Shown here: piece by piece, positions 51,327 through 60,197 of the stretch | Layout of the letters: every line of letters starts with the position of its first letter | How positions within the stretch are numbered: the first letter of the stretch is position 1 | Assembly (NCBI GenBank): GCA_035637115.1 | Contig: DASPXV010000019.1 | Coordinates: 1 to 64,000, forward strand | DNA length: 64,000 bases | Reading direction: 5' to 3' | Origin: JAICSD01 sp035637115 | Lineage (GTDB): Bacteria; Acidobacteriota; Vicinamibacteria; Vicinamibacterales; 2-12-FULL-66-21 | The notes under the pieces: model-generated | The model's database searches: none | Seen by the model: the letters and a program-made list of their open reading frames with translations, nothing else | Told to the model about the DNA's origin: nothing | Translations under genes and position numbers: made by a program

Positions 51327-52705
51327 CGGCACAGGCATTCTCCGTCGCGGGCAAGAAGGTCGTAGTCGTCGGCGCCGCGCGCAGCGGCGTGGCGGCCGCG
51401 GAGCTGCTCGTGCGCCGCGGCGCGGATGTCACGCTCACCGACATGCGCGACAGCATTCAGGAGGACGCGCAGTTGCGAAGCGCCGGCGTTCAGCTCGAGC
51501 TCGGTGGCCACCACGCGGAAACATTGCTCGGCGCCGACCTGATCGTTCTCAGTCCCGGTGTTCCGCCCGCGCAGCCTGCCGTGGCCGGAGCGCGCGCGGC
51601 CGGCGTGCCCGTCATGGGAGAGCTGGAGCTCGCCTCACGGTGGCTCCGCGGCCGCATCGTTGCGATCACGGGTACGAAGGGCAAGTCAACGACGACGACG
51701 TTGACCGGGCGAATGCTCGAAGCCGGCGGACACCGTGTGCTCGTGGGCGGCAACATCGGTCATGCATTGAGCGCGCAAGTGGAGGAATCCACCGAGGACA
51801 CGATCCACGTTGTCGAAACCAGCAGCTTCCAGTTGGAAAGTTCAGACACGTTTCATCCGTGGATCGCGGTGCTGTTGAACTTCTCACCGGACCACCTCGA
51901 TCGTCACGCCGACATCGCCGAGTACGCCGCAGCGAAAGCGCGGATCTTCGCGAACCAGACGCCGGCCGACTGGGCGCTGCTCAACGCAGACGACGAGCCC
52001 TCGCAGGTGCTTGCGCAGGAGGCGCGATCGCGGCGGCTGCACTTCGCGACGGAGCGCAATCTGCCCGAGGGAGTCCTTGTCGCGGGTGACGCGATCGTGC
52101 GGCGTTCGCGTGGCAGCGACCAGGTCCTCGTCCCGCTCTCCGCGGTCAAGCTCCTTGGACGTCACCTCCTCGCAGATGTCGCGGCGGCCGCGGCCGTTGC
52201 GTCGATCGCCGGCGTCGACCCCGCGGCGATGACGCACGCCGTCGAGACCTTCATGGGCCTCGAGCACGCCCTCGAGCCGGTGATGGAAATTGCCGGCGTG
52301 CGCTTCGTCAACGACTCGAAGGCCACCAACATCGAGTCTGCGCTGCGCGCGATCGAAAGCTTCGGGCCAGGTCTCGTCGTCATCCTGGGGGGCCGTTTCA
52401 AGGGCGGAGACTTCGGCGATCTGCGCGCCGCTCTGACGGAACGCGGCGCCGCCGTTGTCGCGATAGGCGAAGCCGCGCCCCTCGTGCACGAGGCGCTCGC
52501 ACCCGCTGTTGCCGTGCACGATGCGCCAGACATGGCTTCGGCGGTGCGCACCGCGTTCGCGCTCGCCTCGCCTGGCGACACGGTCGTCCTCGCGCCGGCG
52601 TGCGCGAGCTTCGACATGTTCAAGGACTACGCGGAGCGCGGGCGGATCTTCAAACAGGCGGTCGCGAAGCTGGAAGACGAGTGGAGTGCGACGAGAGAGC
52701 AATAG
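51323..52705 (+). CDS. murD: UDP-MurNAc-L-Ala-D-Glu ligase MurD
   Basis: A 460-residue Mur ligase that adds D-glutamate. It has the N-terminal Rossmann motif V-V-V-G-A-A-R-S-G, the ATP loop G-T-K-G-K-S-T-T (117-124), F-V-N-D-S-K-A-T-N and the C-terminal S-P-A/C-A-S-F-D-M-F-K block in A-P-A-C-A-S-F-D. An ATGA overlap links it to mraY. The last residues (S-A-T-R-E-Q) run straight into the 93-bp tandem repeat, whose first copy begins on the stop codon. Confidence 0.95.
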   Translation: MTAQAFSVAGKKVVVVGAARSGVAAAELLVRRGADVTLTDMRDSIQEDAQLRSAGVQLELGGHHAETLLGADLIVLSPGVPPAQPAVAGARAAGVPVMGELELASRWLRGRIVAITGTKGKSTTTTLTGRMLEAGGHRVLVGGNIGHALSAQVEESTEDTIHVVETSSFQLESSDTFHPWIAVLLNFSPDHLDRHADIAEYAAAKARIFANQTPADWALLNADDEPSQVLAQEARSRRLHFATERNLPEGVLVAGDAIVRRSRGSDQVLVPLSAVKLLGRHLLADVAAAAAVASIAGVDPAAMTHAVETFMGLEHALEPVMEIAGVRFVNDSKATNIESALRAIESFGPGLVVILGGRFKGGDFGDLRAALTERGAAVVAIGEAAPLVHEALAPAVAVHDAPDMASAVRTAFALASPGDTVVLAPACASFDMFKDYAERGRIFKQAVAKLEDEWSATREQ

Positions 52706-52972
52706 CGCGAACGGAATGGAGCGAGCGACGAAGCGCGAGCGCAATGGAGAGAGCGGGAGCGGGGCGGGGAACCCCCGCGACGAAGACGACATGAAAAGCG
52801 CGAACGGAATGGAGCGAGCGACGAAGCGCGAGCGCAATGGAGAGAGCGGGAGCGGGGCGGGGAACCCCCGCGACTAAGACGAAATGAAAAGCGCGAACGG
52901 AATGGAGCGAGCGACGAAGCGCGAGCGCAATGGAGAGAGCGGGAGCGGGGCGGGGGGCCCCCGCGACTGATA
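52704..52972. repeat. 93-bp tandem repeat, about 2.9 copies
   Basis: A 93-bp unit starts at 52704, 52797 and 52890. Copies 1 and 2 differ at two positions; copy 3 differs by two bases in the central run and diverges after about 52970. The unit is purine-rich on this strand and each copy carries a GC hairpin (GCGGGG with CCCCGC). The first copy starts on the murD stop codon. As 93 is 31 codons, a frame stays open through the copies (S-A-N-G-M-E-R-A-T-K), but I see no reason to think it is translated. Confidence 0.93.
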
Positions 52973-52975
52973 AAT

Positions 52976-53097
52976 GAGCCGTGAGTAGTCATCAGTCCGG
53001 TCGGGACGGAGAAGAGCTGGCCGCTGGGAACGCAGGCTGCCCCGGTCTGCGAGGTCGGTGTCTTCCCTCAGGACCGGCTGATGACTACTGACGGCTC
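52976..53097. repeat. 122-bp imperfect palindrome, possible structured RNA
   Basis: The left arm (52976-53002, starting GAGCCGTGAGTAGTC) pairs with the right arm (53072-53097) over 25 of 26 positions, with one G-G mismatch and one bulged T. Inside, GG(AG)AAGA pairs with TCTTCC, CTGGCC with GGTCGG (two wobbles), and CGCAGGCT with GGTCTGCG around a GCCCC loop. The whole element could therefore fold as one long rod. It lies in the murD-ftsW gap and would be transcribed with the cluster. No protein reads through it. Confidence 0.85.
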
Positions 53098-53146
53098 GTT
53101 AGCCACCCGGATTGTCGGGCTGGCAAGGGCGGAACTTTAGATCGTT

Positions 53147-54280
53147 ATGGCGCGCAAACTCAAATCGGACAAGCTGCTCTTCATCGCCACGCTGGCACTC
53201 GTGTGTGCCAGCCTGGTGATGGTCTACAGCTCCTCGGCAGTCATCGGACTGGAACAGTACCGCCAGCGCCCATCGTACTTTCTGTGGAAGCAGGCAACGT
53301 TCGCGCTGCTCGGGCTCGCGTTGATGCCCGTCCTCATGCAGATCGACTACCGGCGTTATCGCCAGCCGGCGGTGATCTGGACCGCGCTCGGCATGGTGAC
53401 CTTCGCGCTCGTCGCGGTTCTGTTCGGGCCGCGCCTCAACGGCGCGCGCCGCTGGTTCGGCGTCGCGGGCATCGGCGGGCAGCCGTCCGAGTTCGCAAAG
53501 ATCGTCATCATCTTCTTCGTGGCCGCCATCCTCGAGCGGCGAATGGATCGTATCGACGATCTCCGCTATTCGCTGCTTCCGGTGGGCGTCGTCCTCGGCT
53601 GCATTGTCGCGCTGATCATGCTGCAGCCCGATCTCGGCACGGCGCTGTCAATCATCGTGATTGTCAGCGTGATGGTGTTCGCGGCGGGCATCAATTACCG
53701 CTACATCGTCGGTCTGCTGCTCGTCTCGCTGCCCGCGGCCTACGTCGTGCTGATGAGCGCGGATTACCGCCGGCGCCGGATGACGGTGTTCCTCGACCCA
53801 TGGAGCGATCCGCTCGGCGATGGCTTCCAGGTGATCCAGTCGCTGATCGCCGTCGGCACGGGCGGCGTGTTCGGTCGCGGCCTGATGGCGGGCGTGCAGA
53901 AGCTTTACTATCTGCCGTACCCGCATACCGATTTCATCTACGCGGTGATCGGAGAGGAGCTCGGTCTGCTGGGTACGACATTGGTGCTCGTCGCGTTCTG
54001 CGTGATCGCGTGGCGCGGACTTCGCACCTCGATGCGCGCTCCCGATCGCTTCGGCGCCTTTCTCGCGCTCGGGCTGACGGCGATGGTGATCGTGCAGGCG
54101 TTCTTCAACATCAGCGTCGTCCTCGGCCTGCTGCCCACGAAAGGGATTCCGCTGCCGTTCGTCAGTTTCGGCGGATCGTCGCTGCTCATGAGCATGCTGG
54201 GCATGGGGATCCTGCTGAACGTCTCGCAGCATGCCTCGGCGACGCACGTGATCACGACGGACATGACGGCGGATGCATGA
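53147..54280 (+). CDS. ftsW: Septal peptidoglycan glycosyltransferase FtsW (SEDS family)
   Basis: A 377-residue SEDS protein with nine to ten helices. It shows N-G-A-R-R-W-F, Q-P-S-E-F-A-K-I, the D-P-W-S-D-P-L-G-D-G-F-Q loop, H-T-D-F-I-Y-A-V-I-G-E-E-L-G and P-F-V-S-F-G-G-S-S-L. It polymerises lipid II at the septum with FtsI. The N-terminal tail is short. It follows a 441-bp gap filled by repeats, so it either depends on read-through from murD or has its own promoter, which I could not fix. The end overlaps murG as ATGA. Confidence 0.94.
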   Translation: MARKLKSDKLLFIATLALVCASLVMVYSSSAVIGLEQYRQRPSYFLWKQATFALLGLALMPVLMQIDYRRYRQPAVIWTALGMVTFALVAVLFGPRLNGARRWFGVAGIGGQPSEFAKIVIIFFVAAILERRMDRIDDLRYSLLPVGVVLGCIVALIMLQPDLGTALSIIVIVSVMVFAAGINYRYIVGLLLVSLPAAYVVLMSADYRRRRMTVFLDPWSDPLGDGFQVIQSLIAVGTGGVFGRGLMAGVQKLYYLPYPHTDFIYAVIGEELGLLGTTLVLVAFCVIAWRGLRTSMRAPDRFGAFLALGLTAMVIVQAFFNISVVLGLLPTKGIPLPFVSFGGSSLLMSMLGMGILLNVSQHASATHVITTDMTADA

Positions 54281-55437
54281 AGCCGTTGCGCGTGGTGATC
54301 GGCGGCGGCGGAACCGGCGGGCACCTGTACCCGGGCATCGCGATCGCGCGGGAGATTGTCGCCCGGCGTCCCGATGCGACGGTGACGTTCGCCGGCACGG
54401 CGCGTGGCATCGAGACGAAAGTCGTCCCGCGCGAAGGCTTCCAGCTCGATCTGCTGCGGAGCGCCGGTCTGAAGGGACGGTCTCTGCTCGCGGCACTGCG
54501 CGGCGTCGCGCTGCTACCGGCGAGCGCGTGGGACGCATGGCGCATCTTGTCGCGCCGACGCCCGGACGTCGTGATTGGCGTGGGCGGTTACAGCTCGGGC
54601 CCCGTGGTGATGCTGGCGGCGCTGCGCCGCATTCCCACGCTGCTCGCGGAACAGAACGCGGTGCCGGGACTGACCAACCGGCTCCTCTCGCACGTGGTCA
54701 GCGCGGCGGCGGTCACATTCGATTCGACGGTGTCCTTCTTTGGCAGGAGGGGATTTGTCGCAGGCAATCCGGTTCGTCCCGAGTTTCTCGAGAATGCGGG
54801 AGATCTTCCGCCCGACAGCGGAAGCCGCTCTGACCGCACGAGGGTACTGATCTTTGGCGGCTCCCAGGGCGCGCACGCAATCAACGTGGCCATGGTGGCG
54901 GCGGCGCCGCGGCTGGCAGCCGCTGGCGGCGTGGACGTCACGCATCAGACAGGAGAGCGCGATGTGGAACTGGTCCGGCGCGGCTACGGGGACGCGGGCC
55001 TTCAGGCCCGGGTCGAACCGTTCATCTACGCCATGGACCGGGAAATGAAACGCGCGGACGTCGTCGTCAGCCGCGCCGGCGCGACGACGATCGCGGAGCT
55101 GACGGCGGCAGGACGCGCATCGATCCTGGTGCCGCTGCCGACGGCCGCTGACGATCATCAGAAGAAGAACGCCGAGGTGCTCGCACGCGCGGGCGCGGCG
55201 GACTTGATCGAGCAGAAGGATTTGACGGGAGCCGTCCTCTCCCAACGAGTGCTGTTGCTCGCCGCAGACGCGGAGCGACGGCAGCGGATGGCTGAAGCCG
55301 CGCGGAAACTGGCGCGGCCCGACGCGGCGAAGGTAATCGTCGATCGCGTGCTGGAGCTGGCCGCCGCGAGGGAGCGGCGCGGGGCTTGGGGCCCCCGCAA
55401 GCGACCGAGCCGGGGTTCGGGGCGGAGCCCCGACTAG
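54277..55437 (+). CDS. murG: Lipid II-forming GlcNAc transferase MurG
   Basis: A 386-residue GT28 enzyme that adds GlcNAc to lipid I. It has the N-terminal V-V-I-G-G-G-G-T-G-G-H-L-Y-P-G, E-Q-N-A-V-P-G-L-T-N-R and A-G-A-T-T-I-A-E-L in the donor domain. ATG 54277 is inside an ATGA overlap with ftsW. The last 20-odd residues (E-R-R-G-A-W-G-P-R-K-R-P) are not typical of the family. They are encoded by GC hairpin DNA like that after murD, so the tail is probably a recent extension. Confidence 0.94.
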   Translation: MKPLRVVIGGGGTGGHLYPGIAIAREIVARRPDATVTFAGTARGIETKVVPREGFQLDLLRSAGLKGRSLLAALRGVALLPASAWDAWRILSRRRPDVVIGVGGYSSGPVVMLAALRRIPTLLAEQNAVPGLTNRLLSHVVSAAAVTFDSTVSFFGRRGFVAGNPVRPEFLENAGDLPPDSGSRSDRTRVLIFGGSQGAHAINVAMVAAAPRLAAAGGVDVTHQTGERDVELVRRGYGDAGLQARVEPFIYAMDREMKRADVVVSRAGATTIAELTAAGRASILVPLPTAADDHQKKNAEVLARAGAADLIEQKDLTGAVLSQRVLLLAADAERRQRMAEAARKLARPDAAKVIVDRVLELAAARERRGAWGPRKRPSRGSGRSPD

Positions 55438-55439
55438 AA

Positions 55440-56828
55440 ATGCTAGGGCGCACGCGCCGCATCCACTTCGTCGGGATCGGCGGCATCGGGATGAGCGGGA
55501 TCGCGGAGCTGCTCGCGAATCTCGGCTACGAGGTGAGCGGCTCGGATGCGAAGGCGTCGGAGATCACGCAGCGGCTCGCCGGGCTCGGCGTGCGGATCGC
55601 ATCGGGTCACGACGCGGCGAACGTCGGCAACGTCGATGTCGTGGTGACCTCTTCGGCGATACAGCCGGGGAACCCGGAGGTCGACGAGGCGCGGCGGCGG
55701 CTGATTCCCGTGATCCCGCGGGCCGAGATGCTCGCGGAGCTGATGCGGCTCCGCTACGGCATCGCGATCGCGGGCGCGCACGGCAAAACGACGATCACGT
55801 CGATGGTGGCGCTGGTCCTGGAGCGCGCGGGGCTCGATCCGACCGCGGTCATCGGCGGGCGGTTGAGCGCGTTCGGCAGCAACGCGCGGCTTGGACGCGG
55901 GGACTACATGGTGGTCGAGGCGGATGAAAGCGACAGGTCGTTCCTGAAGCTGTCGCCGGCGATCGCGGTGATTACGAACATCGATTACGAGCACATGGAA
56001 AGTTACGGCAGCTGGGACGCCCTGCAGCAGGCGTTCGTCGACTTCGCCAACAAGGTGCCGTTCTACGGCACCGTCGTGGCGTGTCTCGACGACGAGCCCG
56101 TGCGCGCGCTCGTGCCGCGGATGACACGTCGCGTGATCACGTACGGGTTCGAAGGCAGCGGCGCCACGATATCGGGCCACGGCATGACGCTCGAGGCGTT
56201 CGGCTCGCGCTGTCGCGTGATGCACACGGTTACCGGCGGGGCGCCCAATCCGCTCGGAACATTGCATTTGCGAGTGCCGGGACGCCACAACCTGTTGAAC
56301 GCGTTGGCCGCGGTCGCCGTCGGACTCGAAGTCGGGATTCCCTTCAACCGCATCGCGAGCGGCTTCGAGCAGTTCAGCGGCGCCGAGCGCCGGTTTCAAC
56401 TTCGCGGCGAAGCGCGCGGTGTGATGGTCGTCGACGACTACGGCCATCACCCGACCGAGATCGCCGCGGTAATCGCAGCCGCCCGTGCGGGACTCGATCG
56501 CCGCGTCGTCGTTGTGTTCCAACCGCATCGATACACGAGGACGCGCGATCTGCTGCCGCAATTCGGTACAGCGCTGGGAGCAGCGGACGAGATCGTTCTG
56601 ACCGACATCTATTCGGCCGGCGAGCCGCCGATCTCCGGCGCAACCGCGGAAGCTGTCGAAGCGGAGGTTCGCAAGACGGGCAAACCCGTGAGGCTGGTGA
56701 AGTCGCTCGGCGATATTCCTGCTGCCGTGAAACGGATCGCACGCGCGAACGATCTCGTCATCACGCTCGGCGCCGGATCCATCGGGACGATGCCGGATCG
56801 CATCCTCGAGGCGCTCAATGAGCGTTAA
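55440..56828 (+). CDS. murC: UDP-MurNAc-L-alanine ligase MurC
   Basis: A 462-residue Mur ligase that adds L-alanine. It has H-F-V-G-I-G-G-I-G-M-S-G (9-20), the ATP loop G-A-H-G-K-T-T (112-118), E-A-D-E-S-D and D-D-Y-G-H-H-P-T-E. I start it at ATG 55440, two bases after murG; an in-frame ATG at 55386 would lie inside murG. The end overlaps ftsQ by 11 bp. No murB or ddl follows, unlike many clusters. Confidence 0.95.
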   Translation: MLGRTRRIHFVGIGGIGMSGIAELLANLGYEVSGSDAKASEITQRLAGLGVRIASGHDAANVGNVDVVVTSSAIQPGNPEVDEARRRLIPVIPRAEMLAELMRLRYGIAIAGAHGKTTITSMVALVLERAGLDPTAVIGGRLSAFGSNARLGRGDYMVVEADESDRSFLKLSPAIAVITNIDYEHMESYGSWDALQQAFVDFANKVPFYGTVVACLDDEPVRALVPRMTRRVITYGFEGSGATISGHGMTLEAFGSRCRVMHTVTGGAPNPLGTLHLRVPGRHNLLNALAAVAVGLEVGIPFNRIASGFEQFSGAERRFQLRGEARGVMVVDDYGHHPTEIAAVIAAARAGLDRRVVVVFQPHRYTRTRDLLPQFGTALGAADEIVLTDIYSAGEPPISGATAEAVEAEVRKTGKPVRLVKSLGDIPAAVKRIARANDLVITLGAGSIGTMPDRILEALNER

Positions 56829-57648
56829 GGCGCCGTCCGAAAAGAACTTTCGCCGCGCGAAAGTGCGCCCCGGCGGCAAGAAGGGGGCCGCGGCAGCCGG
56901 ATGGCGCGCGTTTGCGTGGCGCATCGGTCGATGGATTATCGCGCTGCTCGTGGTCGCTTACGCGGGGTACCGCGCGACGACGCTCGTGGTCCACGCGTCG
57001 GGGTTGCAGGTCCGCAAGATCGCCGTACACGGCAATGTCCGGATCTCGAGCGGCGAGGTGCAGGCCATCGTTGACGGCCTGCGGGGATCGAGCATTTTGA
57101 CCGCGGATCTCGTCAGCTATCGCCGCCGGTTGATGGAATCTCCCTGGGTTGCGGACGTAGCGCTCCGCCGCGTCCTGCCGTCGACGGTGGAAGTGTTCGT
57201 GTCCGAGCGCAGCCCGATCGGACTGTGCCGGCTGGGCAGCACGTTGTACCTGATCGACGCCGGCGGCACTTTGATCGACGAGTTCGGTCCGCAGTACGTG
57301 GAGTTCGACTTGCCGATCATCGACGGCCTCGTCCGATCGCCAGGCTCCGGGCAGCCGTCGATCGACGAAGGGCGCGCGGAACTCGCGGCACGCGTGATCG
57401 AATCGCTCGCGCCGCGGAAGGACATCGCCCAGAAGGTCTCGCAGATCGACGTGCGCGACTCGCACGACGCCGTCGTCATGCTGCAGGACGACGCGGCACT
57501 GCTGCACCTGGGGGAAGAGAAGTTCCTGGAGCGCCTGCAGTCGTACGTGGATCTCGCGCCGGCGCTGCGCGACCAGGTCCGCGAGATCGATTACGTGGAC
57601 CTGCGGTTCGGCGAACGCGTATACGTGCGACCCGCGGCGAAACGATGA
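56818..57648 (+). CDS. ftsQ: Cell division protein FtsQ
   Basis: A 276-residue bitopic protein. A basic cytoplasmic tail of about 35 residues (K-N-F-R-R-A-K-V-R-P-G-G-K-K) precedes a helix at about 38-56. The POTRA domain follows (V-R-K-I-A-V-H-G-N-V-R-I-S-S-G-E-V), and then the FtsQ/DivIB beta domain with W-V-A-D-V-A-L-R-R-V-L-P. It scaffolds FtsL/FtsB at the septum. The order murC-ftsQ-ftsA supports the call. Confidence 0.9.
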   Translation: MSVKAPSEKNFRRAKVRPGGKKGAAAAGWRAFAWRIGRWIIALLVVAYAGYRATTLVVHASGLQVRKIAVHGNVRISSGEVQAIVDGLRGSSILTADLVSYRRRLMESPWVADVALRRVLPSTVEVFVSERSPIGLCRLGSTLYLIDAGGTLIDEFGPQYVEFDLPIIDGLVRSPGSGQPSIDEGRAELAARVIESLAPRKDIAQKVSQIDVRDSHDAVVMLQDDAALLHLGEEKFLERLQSYVDLAPALRDQVREIDYVDLRFGERVYVRPAAKR

Positions 57649-57655
57649 AGGACGT

Positions 57656-57672
57656 GGAAGGGAGAACCTGTG
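57656..57672 (+). promoter_or_regulatory. Shine-Dalgarno and GTG start of ftsA
   Basis: GGAAGGGAGA at 57656-57665 sits five bases before GTG 57670. It is one of the few strong ribosome sites in the cluster and fixes the GTG start, since no ATG lies near. Confidence 0.7.
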
Positions 57673-58905
57673 GCTCGTAAGGAACGATACCTGGTCGGAC
57701 TCGACGTCGGGACATCGAAGATCGCCGCGATCGTCGGCGAGATGACGGACAACGGCGGGCTCGACATCATCGGGCTGGGGCTTGCCGACTCGAAGGGCAT
57801 TCGCCGCGGCGTCGTCGTCAATCTCGAGGCGGCGGTCGAATCGATCAAGAAAGCCATCGACGAGGCCGAACTCACGGCCGGCGTGGAGATCGACTCAGTG
57901 CACCTGGGACTGTCGGGCGCGCACGTCAAGGCGTTCAACAGCCGCGGGGTCGTGGCGGTCGCAGGCAAGAACCGCGAGATCACGCGGGAAGACGTGCGGC
58001 GCGCGATCGACGCAGCGAAAGCTGTTGCGCTGCCGAGCGGCCGCGAGATCCTCCACGTACTGCCGCAGGATTTCGTCGTCGACGAGCAAGACGGCATCGG
58101 TGCCCCCGTCGGAATGACCGGTACGCGCCTTGAAGTGAACGTCCACGTGGTGACGGGAAGCGCATCGTCCACGCAAAACATCGTGGCGTGCGTGAATCGC
58201 GCGGGCGTGGCGGTGCTCGACACGGTGCTGGAACAACTGGCCGCGAGCGAGGCCGTGCTGACCGACGACGAGAAGCAGCTCGGCGTCGCGATCGTAGACA
58301 TCGGCGGTGGAACGACGGACTTCGCGATCTTCGAGCGCGGCAGCATCTGGCACACGGGGGTCGTCGCGGTCGGCGGCGATCACTTTACCAACGACATCGC
58401 CGTCGGTCTTCGCACGCCGATTCCAGACGCCGAGAAGATCAAGCGCCGCTGCGGCTGCGCGCTGTCGGCCATGGTCGCGGAAGACGAGACGATGGACGTG
58501 CCGAGCGTGGGGGGGCGCAAGTCGCGCGTGATGGCGCGGCGGATCCTTTCGGAAATCCTGCAGCCGCGCGCCGAAGAAATCTTTCACCTGCTGTGGGACG
58601 AGATCCGCAAGGCGGGTTTCGAGAAGTCGCTCAATTCCGGAATCGTGCTGACCGGCGGGGGCGCGATGCTCGAAGGGATGGCGGAGATCGCGGAACAGAT
58701 CTTCGATCTGCCGATTCGCCGCGGGATGCCAGCCGGCGTCGGCGGCCTCGCCGATCACGTTAACAATCCCGCGTTCGCCACGGCCGTGGGGCTGGTGATG
58801 TACGCGCACAGGAATCATGTCGGAGAAGTCGCGCGCCCCGTCGGCGCCGGCGCTTTCGGGCGCGTGGCCGGACGGCTGCGCGGCTTGTTCAAGGAGTTTT
58901 TCTGA
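57670..58905 (+). CDS. ftsA: Cell division ATPase FtsA
   Basis: A 411-residue actin-fold protein that ties FtsZ to the membrane and recruits the late division proteins. It has G-L-D-V-G-T-S-K at the N-terminus (phosphate 1), the SHS2-like 1C domain after it, V-D-I-G-G-G-T-T-D-F (phosphate 2) and L-T-G-G-G-A in the adenosine loop. The C-terminal amphipathic helix (R-V-A-G-R-L-R-G-L-F-K-E-F-F) is the membrane-targeting sequence. Confidence 0.95.
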   Translation: MARKERYLVGLDVGTSKIAAIVGEMTDNGGLDIIGLGLADSKGIRRGVVVNLEAAVESIKKAIDEAELTAGVEIDSVHLGLSGAHVKAFNSRGVVAVAGKNREITREDVRRAIDAAKAVALPSGREILHVLPQDFVVDEQDGIGAPVGMTGTRLEVNVHVVTGSASSTQNIVACVNRAGVAVLDTVLEQLAASEAVLTDDEKQLGVAIVDIGGGTTDFAIFERGSIWHTGVVAVGGDHFTNDIAVGLRTPIPDAEKIKRRCGCALSAMVAEDETMDVPSVGGRKSRVMARRILSEILQPRAEEIFHLLWDEIRKAGFEKSLNSGIVLTGGGAMLEGMAEIAEQIFDLPIRRGMPAGVGGLADHVNNPAFATAVGLVMYAHRNHVGEVARPVGAGAFGRVAGRLRGLFKEFF

Positions 58906-58919
58906 TGGAGGGCCGAATG
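58891..58919 (+). promoter_or_regulatory. Two possible ribosome sites for ftsZ
   Basis: AAGGAG at 58891-58896 lies eight bases before ATG 58905, and GGAGG at 58907-58911 lies five bases before the in-frame ATG 58917. Both spacings are good, so ftsZ may start at either codon, four residues apart. Confidence 0.6.
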
Positions 58920-60164
58920 GCTGATCAGGACGCGTCCACGCTGCGGTTGAAGCTCGACGAGGAGAGCAGGACGGGCGCCCGCATCAAGGTCGTGGGCGTC
59001 GGCGGCGGCGGCAGCAACGCCGTGAACCGCATGGTGCAGGCAGGGCTCGACGGCGTCGAGTTCATCGTCGCTAATACCGACCTACAGGCGATCAAGCTAA
59101 ACGCCGCGCCGCACAAGATCCAGATAGGCGCGAAGCTGACGAAGGGTCTCGGCGCCGGCGCCGATCCGAACGTCGGCCGCCAGGCAGCGCTGGAAGATAC
59201 GGACAAGCTGATCGAGGCGCTCGATGGCGCAGACATGGTGTTCGTGACGACGGGACTCGGCGGCGGCACCGGCACAGGGGCCGCACCCGTCATCGCCAGC
59301 CTGGCGAGCGAGCTCGGCGCGCTGACGATCGCGGTCGTCACGAAACCGTTCAAGTTCGAGGGGAAAAAGCGGCAGACGCAGGCGGAGCGCGGACTCGAAG
59401 AGCTGCGCGACTGCGTCGACACGGTGATCACGATTCCGAACGAACGCCTGCTCTCGACGATTGCGAGGACGACGTCGCTGACCGAAGCCTTCACGACGGC
59501 AGATGACGTGCTCCGGCAAGCGATCCAGGGCATCTCGGACCTTATCCTCGTGCCCGGCCTGATCAATCTGGACTTCGCCGACGTGAAAACGATCATGGCG
59601 GGAATGGGGATCGCGATCATGGGCACCGGCATCGGCGAAGGAGAAAACCGCGCGATGGAAGCGGCGAGCAGCGCGATCTCCAGCCCCCTGCTGGAGGACG
59701 CGTCCGTCAAGGGAGCTCGCGGTGTCATCATCAACGTGACCGGCGGCGGCGACCTGTCGCTGATCGAAGTTAGCGAGGCGTCGGCAATCATCCAGCAGGC
59801 GGCGCACGAAGACGCCAACATCATCTTCGGCGCGGTCGTCGATCCGAAGATGCAGGGCAAGGTGAAGATCACCGTGATCGCGACCGGCTTCGATCGGGTC
59901 GCTGCCGTGAAGCAGGCGACGGCGTCGTCCGCGGTGACGCCGGTGGACCTGCAGTCGTATGCCTCCTACCAGGTGCCCGAGAAGGTGGCCGCGTCAGGCG
60001 GCAGCAGCACCCGCCTGACGGTCTCGCGCCGGCCCGTGCTGGAGATGCCGATTGCGGCGGCGGCAGCGGATCCCGCCACCGACACGTTCAGCCCCGGCGC
60101 CGAATTCGAGCCGGTCTCTCAGCTGGATGTGCCCGCGTTCCTGCGCCGGCAGAATGAGGGCTAA
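58905..60164 (+). CDS. ftsZ: Cell division GTPase FtsZ
   Basis: A 419-residue tubulin-like GTPase that forms the division ring. It shows the G-G-G-T-G-T-G motif (119-125), the N-L-D-F-A-D-V-K-T-I T7 loop, and a flexible linker from about 325. The C-terminal peptide L-D-V-P-A-F-L-R-R-Q binds FtsA and ZipA-like partners. Its first ATG overlaps the ftsA stop by one base. It ends the cluster; an unpaired gap with a hairpin follows. Confidence 0.97.
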   Translation: MEGRMADQDASTLRLKLDEESRTGARIKVVGVGGGGSNAVNRMVQAGLDGVEFIVANTDLQAIKLNAAPHKIQIGAKLTKGLGAGADPNVGRQAALEDTDKLIEALDGADMVFVTTGLGGGTGTGAAPVIASLASELGALTIAVVTKPFKFEGKKRQTQAERGLEELRDCVDTVITIPNERLLSTIARTTSLTEAFTTADDVLRQAIQGISDLILVPGLINLDFADVKTIMAGMGIAIMGTGIGEGENRAMEAASSAISSPLLEDASVKGARGVIINVTGGGDLSLIEVSEASAIIQQAAHEDANIIFGAVVDPKMQGKVKITVIATGFDRVAAVKQATASSAVTPVDLQSYASYQVPEKVAASGGSSTRLTVSRRPVLEMPIAAAAADPATDTFSPGAEFEPVSQLDVPAFLRRQNEG

Positions 60165-60197
60165 ACGTCGGCGGCTGAGCCGCTTCGGCGAACCAGG

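Noticed and set aside
52704..52972. CRISPR-like array
   Set aside because: The 93-bp units abut with no spacers and differ only by point changes, so this is a plain tandem repeat.
52976..53097. SRP RNA or 6S RNA
   Set aside because: No GGAA tetraloop with its symmetric loop for SRP, and too short with no central open bubble for 6S.
53112..53141. Own promoter for ftsW (TTGTCG and TTTAGA)
   Set aside because: Weak boxes, 18-bp spacing, and the start site would fall almost on the ATG; not enough to report.
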